From contig QZDX01000003.1 of the NCBI GenBank assembly GCA_009917555.1, forward strand, positions 310,001 through 374,000: DNA of 64,000 nucleotides, given 5' to 3'. This stretch comes from a bacterium 1XD21-13. Lineage in GTDB: Bacteria > Bacillota > Clostridia > Lachnospirales > Lachnospiraceae. The number at the start of each line of letters is the position of its first letter. Positions within the stretch are counted from its first letter, which is position 1. Shown here piece after piece: positions 9,435 through 17,252 of this stretch. The notes under the pieces were generated by a model that did no database searches, was not told the origin of the DNA, and saw nothing but the letters and a program-made list of their open reading frames with translations. The position numbers were made by a program, and so were the translations under genes.

Positions 9435-10210
9435 GAGATAAGAAAAATATCATTTTTTATGGAATAGCAAGTTTCATGATGTTGGCTTTAAAGCTGTACG
9501 GGGACCGGGCCGGCAGTGAGGAGCTGCTGTGGATACTTAAGCCTACCGCATGGTGGACCAGTATTTTGAGCGGCTGTTCCTTTACCTACCAGCAGGGGGC
9601 CGGTTACGTGAATCACTCCTTAAGGTTTCTCATTGCCCCGGCCTGCGCGGGCCTTCGGTTCTGGATGATTGCAGCTCTTATGCTGAGCTGCTCCTTCCTG
9701 CATCGGATAAAGGGAGGAAAAGGAAAGCTGGGCTATGTCCTCCTTTGCTTTCCTGCATCCTGCCTGGCGACTGTCTTTGTGAATGGAATCCGCATTGCCC
9801 TGTCCATTGCCCTGCCGCGGCTCTTACAAAATACCTGGAGGGGGTGGGGGCTTCTTACAGGAAATCAGCTTCATACGTCCATTGGGGCCCTGGTGTATTT
9901 CCTCTCCCTTCTGGCTTTGTACCGGATGGGAGACCGCATCTCCCTCAAAATTGGGGGAACTCAGGAGATACAAAAGAAGTGGACCCTTTGGAGCAGGGTT
10001 CTTCCGGTATTGTGGTATCTGGGGCCAGTGATCGGCTTGCCCTTTTTAAGCCGGATGGCCTATGGGGACTTTGAAAATTTTGCAGGCTACGAGGTGCCGG
10101 TGCTGGCTGTGTGCGCGGGATGTCTCATTGCGCTTACAGCCCTGACTCTGGGAGGGAAGGTATTGGCACATACTATGCGGTGTAGAACATCGGCAGTCCC
10201 GGAGGACTGA
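9431..10210 (+). CDS. xrtK: Exosortase family protein, exosortase-K-like (transpeptidase-type protein sorting enzyme)
   Basis: A 259-residue polytopic membrane protein, hydrophobic almost throughout. The three residues conserved in exosortases/archaeosortases are present in order: Cys72 in APACAGLRF, Arg121 in FVNGIRIAL and His148 in NQLHTSIGALVYF. Exosortases cut C-terminal PEP-CTERM-like tails and transfer the protein to a cell-surface acceptor. The subfamily call as K rests on overall resemblance and on the VIT-domain partner, and is less certain than the family call. The gene overlaps the VIT/vWA gene by four bases. Its 3' end overlaps the convergent DUF6512 gene by 38 bases and no terminator follows its stop. 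Confidence 0.8.
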   Translation: MRDKKNIIFYGIASFMMLALKLYGDRAGSEELLWILKPTAWWTSILSGCSFTYQQGAGYVNHSLRFLIAPACAGLRFWMIAALMLSCSFLHRIKGGKGKLGYVLLCFPASCLATVFVNGIRIALSIALPRLLQNTWRGWGLLTGNQLHTSIGALVYFLSLLALYRMGDRISLKIGGTQEIQKKWTLWSRVLPVLWYLGPVIGLPFLSRMAYGDFENFAGYEVPVLAVCAGCLIALTALTLGGKVLAHTMRCRTSAVPED

Positions 10211-10679
10211 AGGTGAAGGAGAAGAAGCAGATAACCAGGAGAAGCAGAAGGGCATAATTGGCCAAAAGAGGCAGATGCATCCCCGGACACTGGACCTCAA
10301 AATACCGGGAGGTGAGAAAGGTCACGAGAACACTGAGGATAAAGATCAGTATGTCTGCCGCCAGATAGTCCCTTCCGCTGATTCCTGTGTAGGTAAAAAA
10401 GGCCGCTACAATGAAGAACATCCCAAGGAGCACCCCAGCGATACGGGAGGTCAGGAAGCGGCCGGAGGTCTTAAAAAGCACAATCACTTCAAAGAGTGTA
10501 TAGAGAAATACCGGGAAAAACAGCATTTTCAGGTGTTCCCACACGGATTCATTTATGGGGGCAAACAAAGCCACAAAGGGGTTTTCCATACTCCATTCAT
10601 AGGCAAAATGCAGCAGGATTCCGGCAGTTACGGTAAAAAGAATGCCGGCAATTAGGTTGGTGCCTTCTCTGATTTTCAT
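10173..10679 (-). CDS. DUF6512-like five-helix membrane protein
   Basis: A 168-residue integral membrane protein with about five hydrophobic segments and the conserved-looking stretch APINESVWEHLKMLFFP between helices 1 and 2. That stretch is typical of a small Firmicutes membrane family annotated as DUF6512. No enzymatic motif is visible and no function is known to me. Start at 10679 (MKIREGTNL) is preceded by an AGGAGA ribosome binding site on the minus strand. Its 3' end runs 38 bases into the end of the exosortase gene on the other strand. Confidence 0.7.
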   Translation of the reverse strand: MKIREGTNLIAGILFTVTAGILLHFAYEWSMENPFVALFAPINESVWEHLKMLFFPVFLYTLFEVIVLFKTSGRFLTSRIAGVLLGMFFIVAAFFTYTGISGRDYLAADILIFILSVLVTFLTSRYFEVQCPGMHLPLLANYALLLLLVICFFSFTFSPPGLPMFYTA

Positions 10680-10759
10680 AATCTCCTCCTGGAATTTATT
10701 TCAAAAATGTTAAATACTATGGCTATCGATGTAACATATTCGCAATTATTATATGCAGA

Positions 10760-10787
10760 TTAGAACCGGAAAAGGTTCTAATTTTTT
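10760..10787 (+). terminator. Intrinsic terminator oriented rightward
   Basis: Perfect 8-bp stem TTAGAACC/GGTTCTAA with a 6-base loop and a following run of six T on the plus strand. The nearest plus-strand gene upstream is the exosortase, 550 bases away, so its transcript may run antisense through the DUF6512 gene to stop here. Confidence 0.65.
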
Positions 10788-10892
10788 GCTGTTTTTTATT
10801 ATAAAATTTATCTAAATTCACCGTAACAAATGCACAATTGGTAAAAAATAGAATAAATTTACAAAAAGAGTAACGAAATCACGGATATCCTG

Positions 10893-10921
10893 TTGACGGA
10901 CAAGGGCAAGATTTTTATAAT
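10893..10921 (+). promoter_or_regulatory. Strong sigma-A-type promoter very close to the sleB-like start codon
   Basis: TTGACG (10893-10898), 17-base spacer, TATAAT (10916-10921). The ATG at 10930 begins only eight bases after the -10 element, so transcription would start at or next to the start codon. Confidence 0.65.
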
Positions 10922-10929
10922 ATTGTATT

Positions 10930-11742
10930 ATGAATAAGTTAAGAGATTGTGCAATTGTGTTAGGGTTGGCAGGGGCTATCCTGATGGTCACTGCCGATAC
11001 GAAAGAGGTAGAAGCAACTGGCAGCATCTCTTACAAAAGCGAAACCGTCTCCTGCGGCGCCTTTACCACGGCAGGAGATCAGTGGCTGGAGGAATCAGAT
11101 ATTGAGCTTACAAGAATTTTCAAAGAGCAGGAGATAGAGGAACAAAAAAGACTGGCAGAGGAGCAGGCAGAGAGAGAACGAAGAGAGGCAGAGGAAAGAG
11201 CTATCGAGGAGGAAGAGACTGAGGAAGCGGAAGATGGAGAGATACAAAGCCTGGCAGAGACAGGGGAAGGTGAGGAGACTGCGGCGGAAGCCTCCGGGGA
11301 GGTGCAAAATATTCTCCCAGAGGCACAGCCCATAAAGAACAGCGGGTGGATCTATGAGGTCTCCGAGGCGGATTACACGGCCCTTCTTAAGATTGTGGAG
11401 GCGGAAGCCTCCGGGGAGGACGTAACCGGGCGGATGCTGGTAGCCAATGTGGTGCTGAACCGGGTTAAGAATCCGGCCTTCCCTGGCACCATAGAGGGCG
11501 TTGTGTACCAGACAAAGGGCGGAAAGGCCCAGTTTTCTCCGGTGGCTACCGGCAAGATTGAGCGGGTGCATGTGTCCGAGACCACGGTGGAGGCCGTGGA
11601 GCGGGCCCTCTGCGGTGAGGACCCCTCACAGGGAGCCCTGTATTTTGTGGCGCCGGCCTACGCCAACCCGGACAGCTTAAGCTGGTTCCGCAACAGTCTG
11701 ACCATGCTGTTTGTGTATCACGGGCATGAATTTTATACTTGA
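10930..11742 (+). CDS. SleB-type cell wall hydrolase
   Basis: A 270-residue protein with three parts: a signal peptide (about residues 1-25), a Glu/Arg-rich low-complexity coiled coil (about 62-125) and a C-terminal Hydrolase_2/SleB domain (about 145-270). The domain shows IVEAEASGED (catalytic Glu159 by family analogy), MLVANVVLNRVKNPAFP, GGKAQFSP and the closing HGHEFY. SleB enzymes are lytic transglycosylases acting on spore-cortex or cell-wall peptidoglycan. The Glu-rich spacer may hold the domain away from the membrane. There is no Shine-Dalgarno sequence before the ATG because the promoter -10 occupies that place. Translation is either leaderless or starts at an internal codon such as GTG 10957. 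Confidence 0.85.
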   Translation: MNKLRDCAIVLGLAGAILMVTADTKEVEATGSISYKSETVSCGAFTTAGDQWLEESDIELTRIFKEQEIEEQKRLAEEQAERERREAEERAIEEEETEEAEDGEIQSLAETGEGEETAAEASGEVQNILPEAQPIKNSGWIYEVSEADYTALLKIVEAEASGEDVTGRMLVANVVLNRVKNPAFPGTIEGVVYQTKGGKAQFSPVATGKIERVHVSETTVEAVERALCGEDPSQGALYFVAPAYANPDSLSWFRNSLTMLFVYHGHEFYT

Positions 11743-11785
11743 CATAGGAAGTGATTTTTGATATCCTTGACTACAATGATATAGA
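11739..11785 (+). promoter_or_regulatory. Probable leuA promoter
   Basis: TTGACA at 11739-11744 overlaps the stop codon of the preceding gene and has TATCCT 17 bases downstream. A second option is TTGATA at 11758-11763 with TATAGA at 11780-11785. Either would feed the T-box leader. Confidence 0.45.
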
Positions 11786-11789
11786 GAAA

Positions 11790-12107
11790 TGCAAGGATGA
11801 GGAGTAGTACGGTCCCCTTGGCGTTCAGAGAGCTGCTGGCTGGTGTGAAGCAGTGGAAGAGGGCATCGGAACTGACCTTTGAGCGGCTGTCCCAAATCTC
11901 CGGGTGCGGAGAGAGTAGATGCAGACGGAGCCCGACCGTTACAGCGGGGAGGATATAAGGTTTAGGGAGAATTCCCATAAAACCCGTATCTGATGAGCGT
12001 GTGATAATCACAAAACCGGAGTGGTACCGCGTAAGGCAGAGCTTTAGGCCTTTCGTCTCTGAATACGGCATGTAAGCCGTGGGAGGGACGGAAGGCTTTT
12101 TTGTATA
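11790..12107 (+). promoter_or_regulatory. T-box riboswitch, leucine-specific by specifier and target gene
   Basis: The T-box sequence GAGTGGTACCGCG sits at 12019-12031, inside the antiterminator region. It is followed by a terminator whose arms GCCTTTCGTC and GACGGAAGGC close on a run of T ending near 12107. In Stem I the conserved GAA...ACCTTTGAGC context places CTG (Leu) as specifier codon at 11872-11874. Uncharged tRNA-Leu would stabilise the antiterminator and allow leuA transcription. The specifier assignment is by pattern, not by folding software. Confidence 0.9.
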
Positions 12108-12180
12108 ACAAAGAGTTCGGCCGGGCAGGAAAATTTTTTTATATCACATCTTAGATAGAAGAAAAAGGAGAGAGAAAAAG

Positions 12181-13839
12181 ATGATGAATCACAAAAAGTA
12201 TCAAAGACAGTATTTCTTACCCCCTTACAAATGCATGAAATGGGCGGAAAAGGATTATGTGGACAAAGCCCCCGTATGGTGCAGTGTAGACCTTCGGGAC
12301 GGCAACCAGGCTCTGGTGGTTCCCATGACGCTGGAGCAGAAGGTAGGCTTCTTCAAGCTTCTGTGTAAGGTAGGTTTTAAGGAGATCGAGGTAGGATTTC
12401 CGGCGGCTTCCGAGACAGAGTATACATTTCTCAGAACCCTGATTGAGCAGGATTTGATTCCGGACGATGTGACCATCCAGGTACTGACCCAGGCCAGAGA
12501 GCACATTATCCGCAAGACCTTTGAGGCCCTTGAGGGAGCGAAGAAGGCCGTGGTTCATGTGTACAATTCCACCTCCGTAGCTCAGCGTGAGCAGGTGTTC
12601 CACAAGTCTAAGGAGGAGATCCTGAAGATCGCTGTGGACGGCGCGGAGCTTTTAAAGAAGCTCACAGATGAGACAGGAGGTAATTATCTCTTTGAGTACA
12701 GCCCGGAGAGCTTCACCGGAACAGAGCCGGAGTACGCACTTGAGGTCTGCAATGCGGTTTTGGATGTGTGGAAGCCCACGCCGGATAAGAAGGCAATCAT
12801 CAACCTTCCTGTTACGGTTCAGCATTCCATGCCCCATGTGTATGCCAGCCAGATTGAGTACATGAGTGAGAATATGAAGTACAGGGACAGCGTGGTGCTC
12901 TCCTTGCATCCTCACAATGACCGGGGCTGCGGCGTAGCCGATACGGAGATGGGCCTTCTGGCGGGAGCCGACCGTGTGGAGGGTACTCTTTTTGGAAATG
13001 GAGAGCGTACCGGCAATGTGGATATCGTTACCCTGGCCATGAATATGTATTCCCAGGGCGTGGACCCGGAGCTTGATTTCAGTAATATGCCGGAGGTCTG
13101 CGAGGCATATGAGACATTTACGGGGATGAAGATCAATGAGAGAAGTCCCTACTCCGGTGCGTTGGTATTTGCGGCATTTTCCGGGTCCCATCAGGATGCC
13201 ATTGCCAAGGGGATGCACTATCGGGAGGATAACAACTGTGAGCAGTGGACGGTGCCTTATCTGCCGATTGATCCCAGAGATATTACCCGGAATTACGATG
13301 CGGATGTGATTCGAATCAACAGCCAGTCCGGCAAGGGCGGCGTGGGATACATCCTGGAGCAGAATTTCGGACTGAATCTGCCGCCGAAGATGCGCGAGGC
13401 TATGGGCTATGCGGCCAAGGAGGAGTCGGATCACAAGAACAAGGAGCTGCTGCCGGAGGAGATCTTCGAGTTGTTCAAGAGAAGATTCGAGAGCCTGACC
13501 CATCCCTACAATATTACGGAGGTGCACTTCAAGCAGGTAAACGGTATTACGGCGGAGGTGCATACGGAGTTTGAGGGAAGGAAGGAAGTGACCTACGCAG
13601 AAGGAAACGGACGTCTCAATGCGGTCAGCAATGCGCTGAAAAAATGCTTTGGTGTTCAGTATAATCTGGTGACCTATCAGGAGCATGCGTTGGAGAAGAG
13701 CTCCAGCTCTCGGGCTATTGCCTATGTGGGAATCCAGACGCCGGACGGGAAGCTTCACTGGGGAGCTGCGGTGGACCCCGATATTATCCGGGCTTCTATT
13801 GATGCGCTTTTGACGGCTATTAATAATTCGGTTTTGTAA
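12181..13839 (+). CDS. leuA: 2-isopropylmalate synthase
   Basis: This 552-residue enzyme condenses 2-oxoisovalerate with acetyl-CoA in the first committed step of leucine synthesis. It has the DRE-TIM catalytic start VDLRDGNQAL, the GFPAAS loop and the metal-binding HPHNDRG motif. The C-terminal part (about residues 440-552) corresponds to the LeuA dimer or allosteric domain. Length and the start MMNHKKYQRQYFLPPYKCM match the longer, E. coli-unlike LeuA class common in Actinobacteria and clostridia. An AGGAGAGAG site precedes tandem ATGs. A leucine T-box leader directly upstream supports the assignment. No other leu genes follow; the next unit is a PTS operon. Confidence 0.95.
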   Translation: MMNHKKYQRQYFLPPYKCMKWAEKDYVDKAPVWCSVDLRDGNQALVVPMTLEQKVGFFKLLCKVGFKEIEVGFPAASETEYTFLRTLIEQDLIPDDVTIQVLTQAREHIIRKTFEALEGAKKAVVHVYNSTSVAQREQVFHKSKEEILKIAVDGAELLKKLTDETGGNYLFEYSPESFTGTEPEYALEVCNAVLDVWKPTPDKKAIINLPVTVQHSMPHVYASQIEYMSENMKYRDSVVLSLHPHNDRGCGVADTEMGLLAGADRVEGTLFGNGERTGNVDIVTLAMNMYSQGVDPELDFSNMPEVCEAYETFTGMKINERSPYSGALVFAAFSGSHQDAIAKGMHYREDNNCEQWTVPYLPIDPRDITRNYDADVIRINSQSGKGGVGYILEQNFGLNLPPKMREAMGYAAKEESDHKNKELLPEEIFELFKRRFESLTHPYNITEVHFKQVNGITAEVHTEFEGRKEVTYAEGNGRLNAVSNALKKCFGVQYNLVTYQEHALEKSSSSRAIAYVGIQTPDGKLHWGAAVDPDIIRASIDALLTAINNSVL

Positions 13840-13852
13840 AATGTAATTTCCG

Positions 13853-13912
13853 TATCCTGTGTTCGGACAGTTGGTGTACACGCTGTGTTCGCTGACAGCC
13901 GGACACCGGATA
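13853..13912 (+). terminator. Large inverted repeat after leuA, possible terminator
   Basis: TATCC-GTGT-CGG on the left pairs with CCG-ACAC-GGATA on the right across about 60 bases. There is no clean T-run on the plus strand, so a factor-independent stop is only possible, not certain. Confidence 0.4.
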
Positions 13913-13969
13913 TCGAAAAATTTTATTAATATTTCATAAATTTTTTTATAAATTTTCCCCGTAGAGGTC

Positions 13970-13998
13970 TTGACAATAGGTGATTTTAGTATTACTAT
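13970..13998 (+). promoter_or_regulatory. Promoter of the PTS operon
   Basis: TTGACA (13970-13975), 17-base spacer, TACTAT (13993-13998). It lies just upstream of the first RAT/terminator switch, giving a leader of about 200 bases before the IIA gene. Confidence 0.7.
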
Positions 13999-14020
13999 TG
14001 TACCAGTGAAAGAAAAATTA

Positions 14021-14093
14021 GGTTTGTAACTTCTTCGAAGGCTTTTCCGAAAATTTTCTTGTTTTTTTCGGTATGCATGGAAGGAGTTTTTTT
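14021..14093 (+). promoter_or_regulatory. RAT antiterminator element overlapping an intrinsic terminator, upstream of the IIA gene
   Basis: Bases 14021-14048 start GGTTTGTAAC and end GGCTTTTCC, matching the LicT/BglG ribonucleic antiterminator layout (GG-TTGT-AC, variable centre, GGC...CC). The terminator's left arm AACTTCTTC (14028-14036) lies within the RAT. Its right arm GAAGGAGTT (14080-14088) runs into seven T (14087-14093). The two folds are mutually exclusive, the expected geometry for PRD-protein antitermination. Confidence 0.75.
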
Positions 14094-14204
14094 GTACCCT
14101 ATAAGAGTTTTAAATGCGTGAAAAAGTATGACGGAAGCGGAAATAATAATACTTTACATGATGTAAAAGGATTGTGAAGAAAAAACTGAAATGGAGGACG
14201 GAAC

Positions 14205-14663
14205 ATGTTTGGATTGTTCAAAAAAGAGGAGTTTAAGATTGTGGCCCCTGTAGACGGCGAGCTGATTCCTCTGGCTGAGGTGGGGGACGGAGTGTTCTCA
14301 GAGAAGGTTATGGGAGACGGTTTTGCAGTGATTCCGGCCAACGGCTCTGTGTGCGCGCCTTTAAGCGGCACGGCAGAAACGGTATTTCCCACAGGACATG
14401 CGGTGGGCATCAAGACCAAAGACGGCATTGAGTGTATCGTACATATCGGCCTGGATACCGTGGAGCTTAATGGGGAGGGCTTTACTCCTCTGATTAAGCA
14501 GGGAGATAAGGTGAAGGCTGGGGAGCCTATGGTTCGATTTGAAAAGGAGGCTCTGGAGGCTAAGGGGTATACCCTTACAACCATGGTGGTGTTTCCCTCC
14601 GGCTATGATAAGGCGTTTGACCTGGGTAAGAGAACCGTAGCATCAGGAGAAACACTGGTTTAA
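14205..14663 (+). CDS. PTS glucose-type IIA component
   Basis: A 152-residue stand-alone EIIA of the glucose/beta-glucoside family (Crr/PtsG-IIA fold). His80 in CIVHIGLDTVEL is the expected phosphorylation site and His65 in FPTGHAVGI is its usual partner. IIA accepts phosphate from HPr and passes it to the IIB domain. The PTS membrane protein encoded two genes downstream has IIB and IIC but no IIA domain, so this protein probably completes it. It is first in the operon and separated from the promoter by a RAT/terminator switch. The RBS GGAGG precedes ATG 14205. Confidence 0.93.
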   Translation: MFGLFKKEEFKIVAPVDGELIPLAEVGDGVFSEKVMGDGFAVIPANGSVCAPLSGTAETVFPTGHAVGIKTKDGIECIVHIGLDTVELNGEGFTPLIKQGDKVKAGEPMVRFEKEALEAKGYTLTTMVVFPSGYDKAFDLGKRTVASGETLV

Positions 14664-14690
14664 TATGCGGCAGAAGGCAGAGGGGGAGAT

Positions 14691-15521
14691 ATGAAGGTTA
14701 TTCGGAATATCAATAACAACGTGGCAGTCTGTCTGGATGACAACGATCATGAGGTGATTGCATTTGGAAAGGGAATTGGCTTTCAGAAGGCGCCCTATGA
14801 GATTGCTTTATCGCAAATTGACCGAACCTATTATAACCTGGAGTCGCATTATATTTCCTTGCTGGATGAGCTTCCGGAGGACGTTCTGGATGTCACCTAT
14901 GAGATTGTGCAGAAGGGAAGCGCCTACCTTAAGACGGAGTTTAACACCATATTCTGGTTTTCCCTCTGCGATCACATCAATTTTGCTATTGAGAATACGA
15001 AAAAGGGCCTGGTCCTAAGGAATCCGATGACCAATGAGATACGGCATTTTTATGAGAGGGAGATGCGTCTGGGTGAATGGGCCGTGAAGCATGTGTCAAA
15101 ACGGCTGTCCATACGGCTTCCTCAGAGCGAAGCGGGAAACATTGCCATGCATTTTATCAATGCCAAGCAGCAGGTAAAGCAGGCGTCGGAGCGGGATGAC
15201 ATTGAGCATTTCGTGGAGGACATTACGGACATCGTGGAGAGCGGAATGAATGTGATCATTGATCGCGACAGCTTCAGCTATTCCCGGTTTGTGACCCATC
15301 TCAAATATCTGCTGAAGCGGTCCAGCAAGCTTGCTATGCCGGAATCCGAGAATGAGAAGCTCTATGAGAGCGTCTGTGAGGAATTTCCGGAGTTAAAAAG
15401 AGTTGGAGAAAAAATAAAAGAATATATTGTTGCAACCCTTAAGGTGGAACCGGCAAAGGAGGAGATTTTGTATCTCATGATCCATATCAACCGGCTCTGC
15501 GCAAGGGAAGATGGATTGTAA
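14691..15521 (+). CDS. licT: PRD-type transcriptional antiterminator, LicT/BglG family
   Basis: A 276-residue regulator with an N-terminal RNA-binding CAT domain (residues 1-55, MKVIRNINNNVAVCLDDNDH) and two PTS regulation domains. Candidate phosphorylated histidines are H95 and H154 in PRD1 and H203 and H265 in PRD2. In this family, unphosphorylated or IIB-dephosphorylated protein binds RAT RNA and prevents termination, so genes are read when substrate is transported. Two RAT-like elements are present in this same operon, one before the IIA gene and one that begins in the last codons of this gene. Autoregulation is therefore likely. An AGGGGGAG site precedes ATG 14691. Confidence 0.92.
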   Translation: MKVIRNINNNVAVCLDDNDHEVIAFGKGIGFQKAPYEIALSQIDRTYYNLESHYISLLDELPEDVLDVTYEIVQKGSAYLKTEFNTIFWFSLCDHINFAIENTKKGLVLRNPMTNEIRHFYEREMRLGEWAVKHVSKRLSIRLPQSEAGNIAMHFINAKQQVKQASERDDIEHFVEDITDIVESGMNVIIDRDSFSYSRFVTHLKYLLKRSSKLAMPESENEKLYESVCEEFPELKRVGEKIKEYIVATLKVEPAKEEILYLMIHINRLCAREDGL

Positions 15522-15597
15522 CCCGAAAGGGGCTTTACCTGGCACATGATTTCGTCCGGCAGATTTCTGGCGGTCTGGTGTAGTGCTGGGTTTTTTT
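15513..15597 (+). promoter_or_regulatory. Second RAT/terminator switch, between licT and the IIBC gene
   Basis: Bases 15513-15539 begin GGATTGTAAC and end GGCTTTACC, closer to the LicT consensus than the first copy. The element includes the licT stop codon (TAA 15519-15521). The terminator left arm ACCTGGCAC (15537-15545) overlaps its last bases. The right arm GTGCTGGGT (15583-15591) leads into seven T (15591-15597). This gives the permease gene its own antitermination check. Confidence 0.75.
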
Positions 15598-15703
15598 GTC
15601 TGGCTTAGGCAGGATGGGGGAGCGCGCATCCCATTCTGATGGCACAGGAGACATAGATTTCCCCTGTATATAAAATAAGAACGAGAAAGAGGAGAGTAGT
15701 GAT

Positions 15704-17128
15704 ATGGCAAAGTATACGGATTTATGCAATCAGATTCTCGAAAAAGTAGGCGGGAAGGAAAATATTTCCCAGGCAGTTCACTGTATGACCAGACTTCGCC
15801 TGAATCTGAAGGACAGATCACAGGTGGATATGGATGCGGTTAAGGGAATCAAGGGCGTGCTTGGCGCTCAGTTTTCCGGCGAGCAGTTCCAGATTATCAT
15901 CGGACAGCATGTGTCGGAGGTTTACCCGGAGTTCTGCGGCATCGCAGGCTTAGGGCAGACGGCGGCTATTGATGAAAATCTGGATAATAAGGAGCCTTTT
16001 GATATTAAGAAGGTTCCGGCAAAGGTACTGGATTACGTTTCAGGCTCCATTGCTCCGACCCTTACCATTATGATGGGTGCTGGTTTCTTCAAGATGTTCT
16101 ATGCCATCTTAGGGCCGGATTTGTTAAATCTTATGGCAAATGAAGCGCCGCTGATGCAGACCCTTTACATTGTGGGAAATGCAGGATTCTACTTTATGCC
16201 GATTTTCGTGGCATGGGGAGCTGCCCAAAAGCTCAAGACCAGTGTGGCGCTGTCAATGCTGCTGAGCTGTCTGCTCATTGACCCCAATATTTTAAATATC
16301 GTGACGGCCGGGGAGCCCTTTAGTGTTTATGGAATTATCCCCATGCAGCTTAACAATTACACACAGTCGGTATTGCCGTCCCTGTTGATGGTATTTGCCC
16401 TGTCCTATGTATTTAAGTTCTTTGACAAGCATGTTCCGAAGGCTATCAAAATTATCGGTGTTCCCTTCTGTACGCTGGTGGTAATGGTTCCGCTGATGTT
16501 CTGTGTACTGGCGCCTATCGGTAACTGGATTGGTATGCTCTTAAGCGCATTCTTCGAAGGTCTGTACAACATAGCCGGTCCTCTGGCAATTGCCCTTCTT
16601 GGTGCATTCTGGCCCTTCTTTGTTGCTACGGGAATGCATGTGGCCATTGTTCAGATTGCTCTGATTAACATTACAACTCTGGGCTTTGATCCTATCGTGC
16701 TGGCGGGAGCTAACATTGCCAACTATGCATTGATGGGTATGACCCTTGCTTACTTCCTGCGTACAAAGGGAGAGGAAAAGCAGATGGCCAGCGCCAACGT
16801 TGTGACACTGATTGTGGGTGGTATTTCCGAGCCTACCCTGTTCGGTATTCTGCTTCGGAATAAGAGAGCCATGGTATGCCAGATTATCGGCGGATTTATC
16901 GGCGGTCTGGTAGGCGGTATCCTTGGGGTAGCTGTGTACACCATGGGTGCTTCCAACTTCCTTACTATTCTGCAGTATGCCGGCGGTCCGGGCTCCAACC
17001 TCATCCGGGCAGGCATTGCCTGCGCCTGTGCCTTTGTAGCAGCTCTGGCAGTGGGAGTGGTCATTGGCTTCGGTGACGGTGACGGATTGAAAAATTATAA
17101 AGGAAAAAAGGCTCTTAAGAAAGCCTGA
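15704..17128 (+). CDS. PTS beta-glucoside-type transporter, IIBC component
   Basis: This 474-residue membrane protein has an N-terminal IIB domain (about residues 1-90) with the phosphocysteine Cys27 in AVHCMTRLRL. An EIIC domain of about ten helices fills the rest (IAPTLTIMMGAGFFK, GATNIANYALMGM-like and GGISEPTLFG stretches). The GGISEPTLFGI loop is characteristic of the glucose/sucrose/beta-glucoside EIIC superfamily. No IIA domain is fused; the separate IIA gene upstream fits. The sugar arrives as a 6-phosphate, and a GH1 6-phospho-beta-glucosidase lies 4.6 kb downstream. The gene follows the second RAT/terminator switch. AGAGGAG precedes ATG 15704. Confidence 0.9.
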   Translation: MAKYTDLCNQILEKVGGKENISQAVHCMTRLRLNLKDRSQVDMDAVKGIKGVLGAQFSGEQFQIIIGQHVSEVYPEFCGIAGLGQTAAIDENLDNKEPFDIKKVPAKVLDYVSGSIAPTLTIMMGAGFFKMFYAILGPDLLNLMANEAPLMQTLYIVGNAGFYFMPIFVAWGAAQKLKTSVALSMLLSCLLIDPNILNIVTAGEPFSVYGIIPMQLNNYTQSVLPSLLMVFALSYVFKFFDKHVPKAIKIIGVPFCTLVVMVPLMFCVLAPIGNWIGMLLSAFFEGLYNIAGPLAIALLGAFWPFFVATGMHVAIVQIALINITTLGFDPIVLAGANIANYALMGMTLAYFLRTKGEEKQMASANVVTLIVGGISEPTLFGILLRNKRAMVCQIIGGFIGGLVGGILGVAVYTMGASNFLTILQYAGGPGSNLIRAGIACACAFVAALAVGVVIGFGDGDGLKNYKGKKALKKA

Positions 17129-17135
17129 CATGAGG

Positions 17136-17172
17136 AAGAAGAGGGCGTCTGCTTTTTGGGCGCCCTCTTCTT
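17136..17172 (+). terminator. Hairpin after the PTS gene
   Basis: Perfect 12-bp stem AAGAAGAGGGCG/CGCCCTCTTCTT with a 13-base loop, eight bases after the stop codon. A T-run is lacking on the 3' side, so termination may be partial. Confidence 0.55.
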
Positions 17173-17252
17173 GTATCAAAAAGGAACTGGAAACAGCATC
17201 CCCCCAGAATAGTGCCGGAAGGGAGATGCGGAATTGGAACAGGAGAACCAAG

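Noticed and set aside
12652-13881. 400-codon frame antisense to leuA
   Set aside because: leuA is certain by motif and T-box; the antisense frame has no family resemblance.
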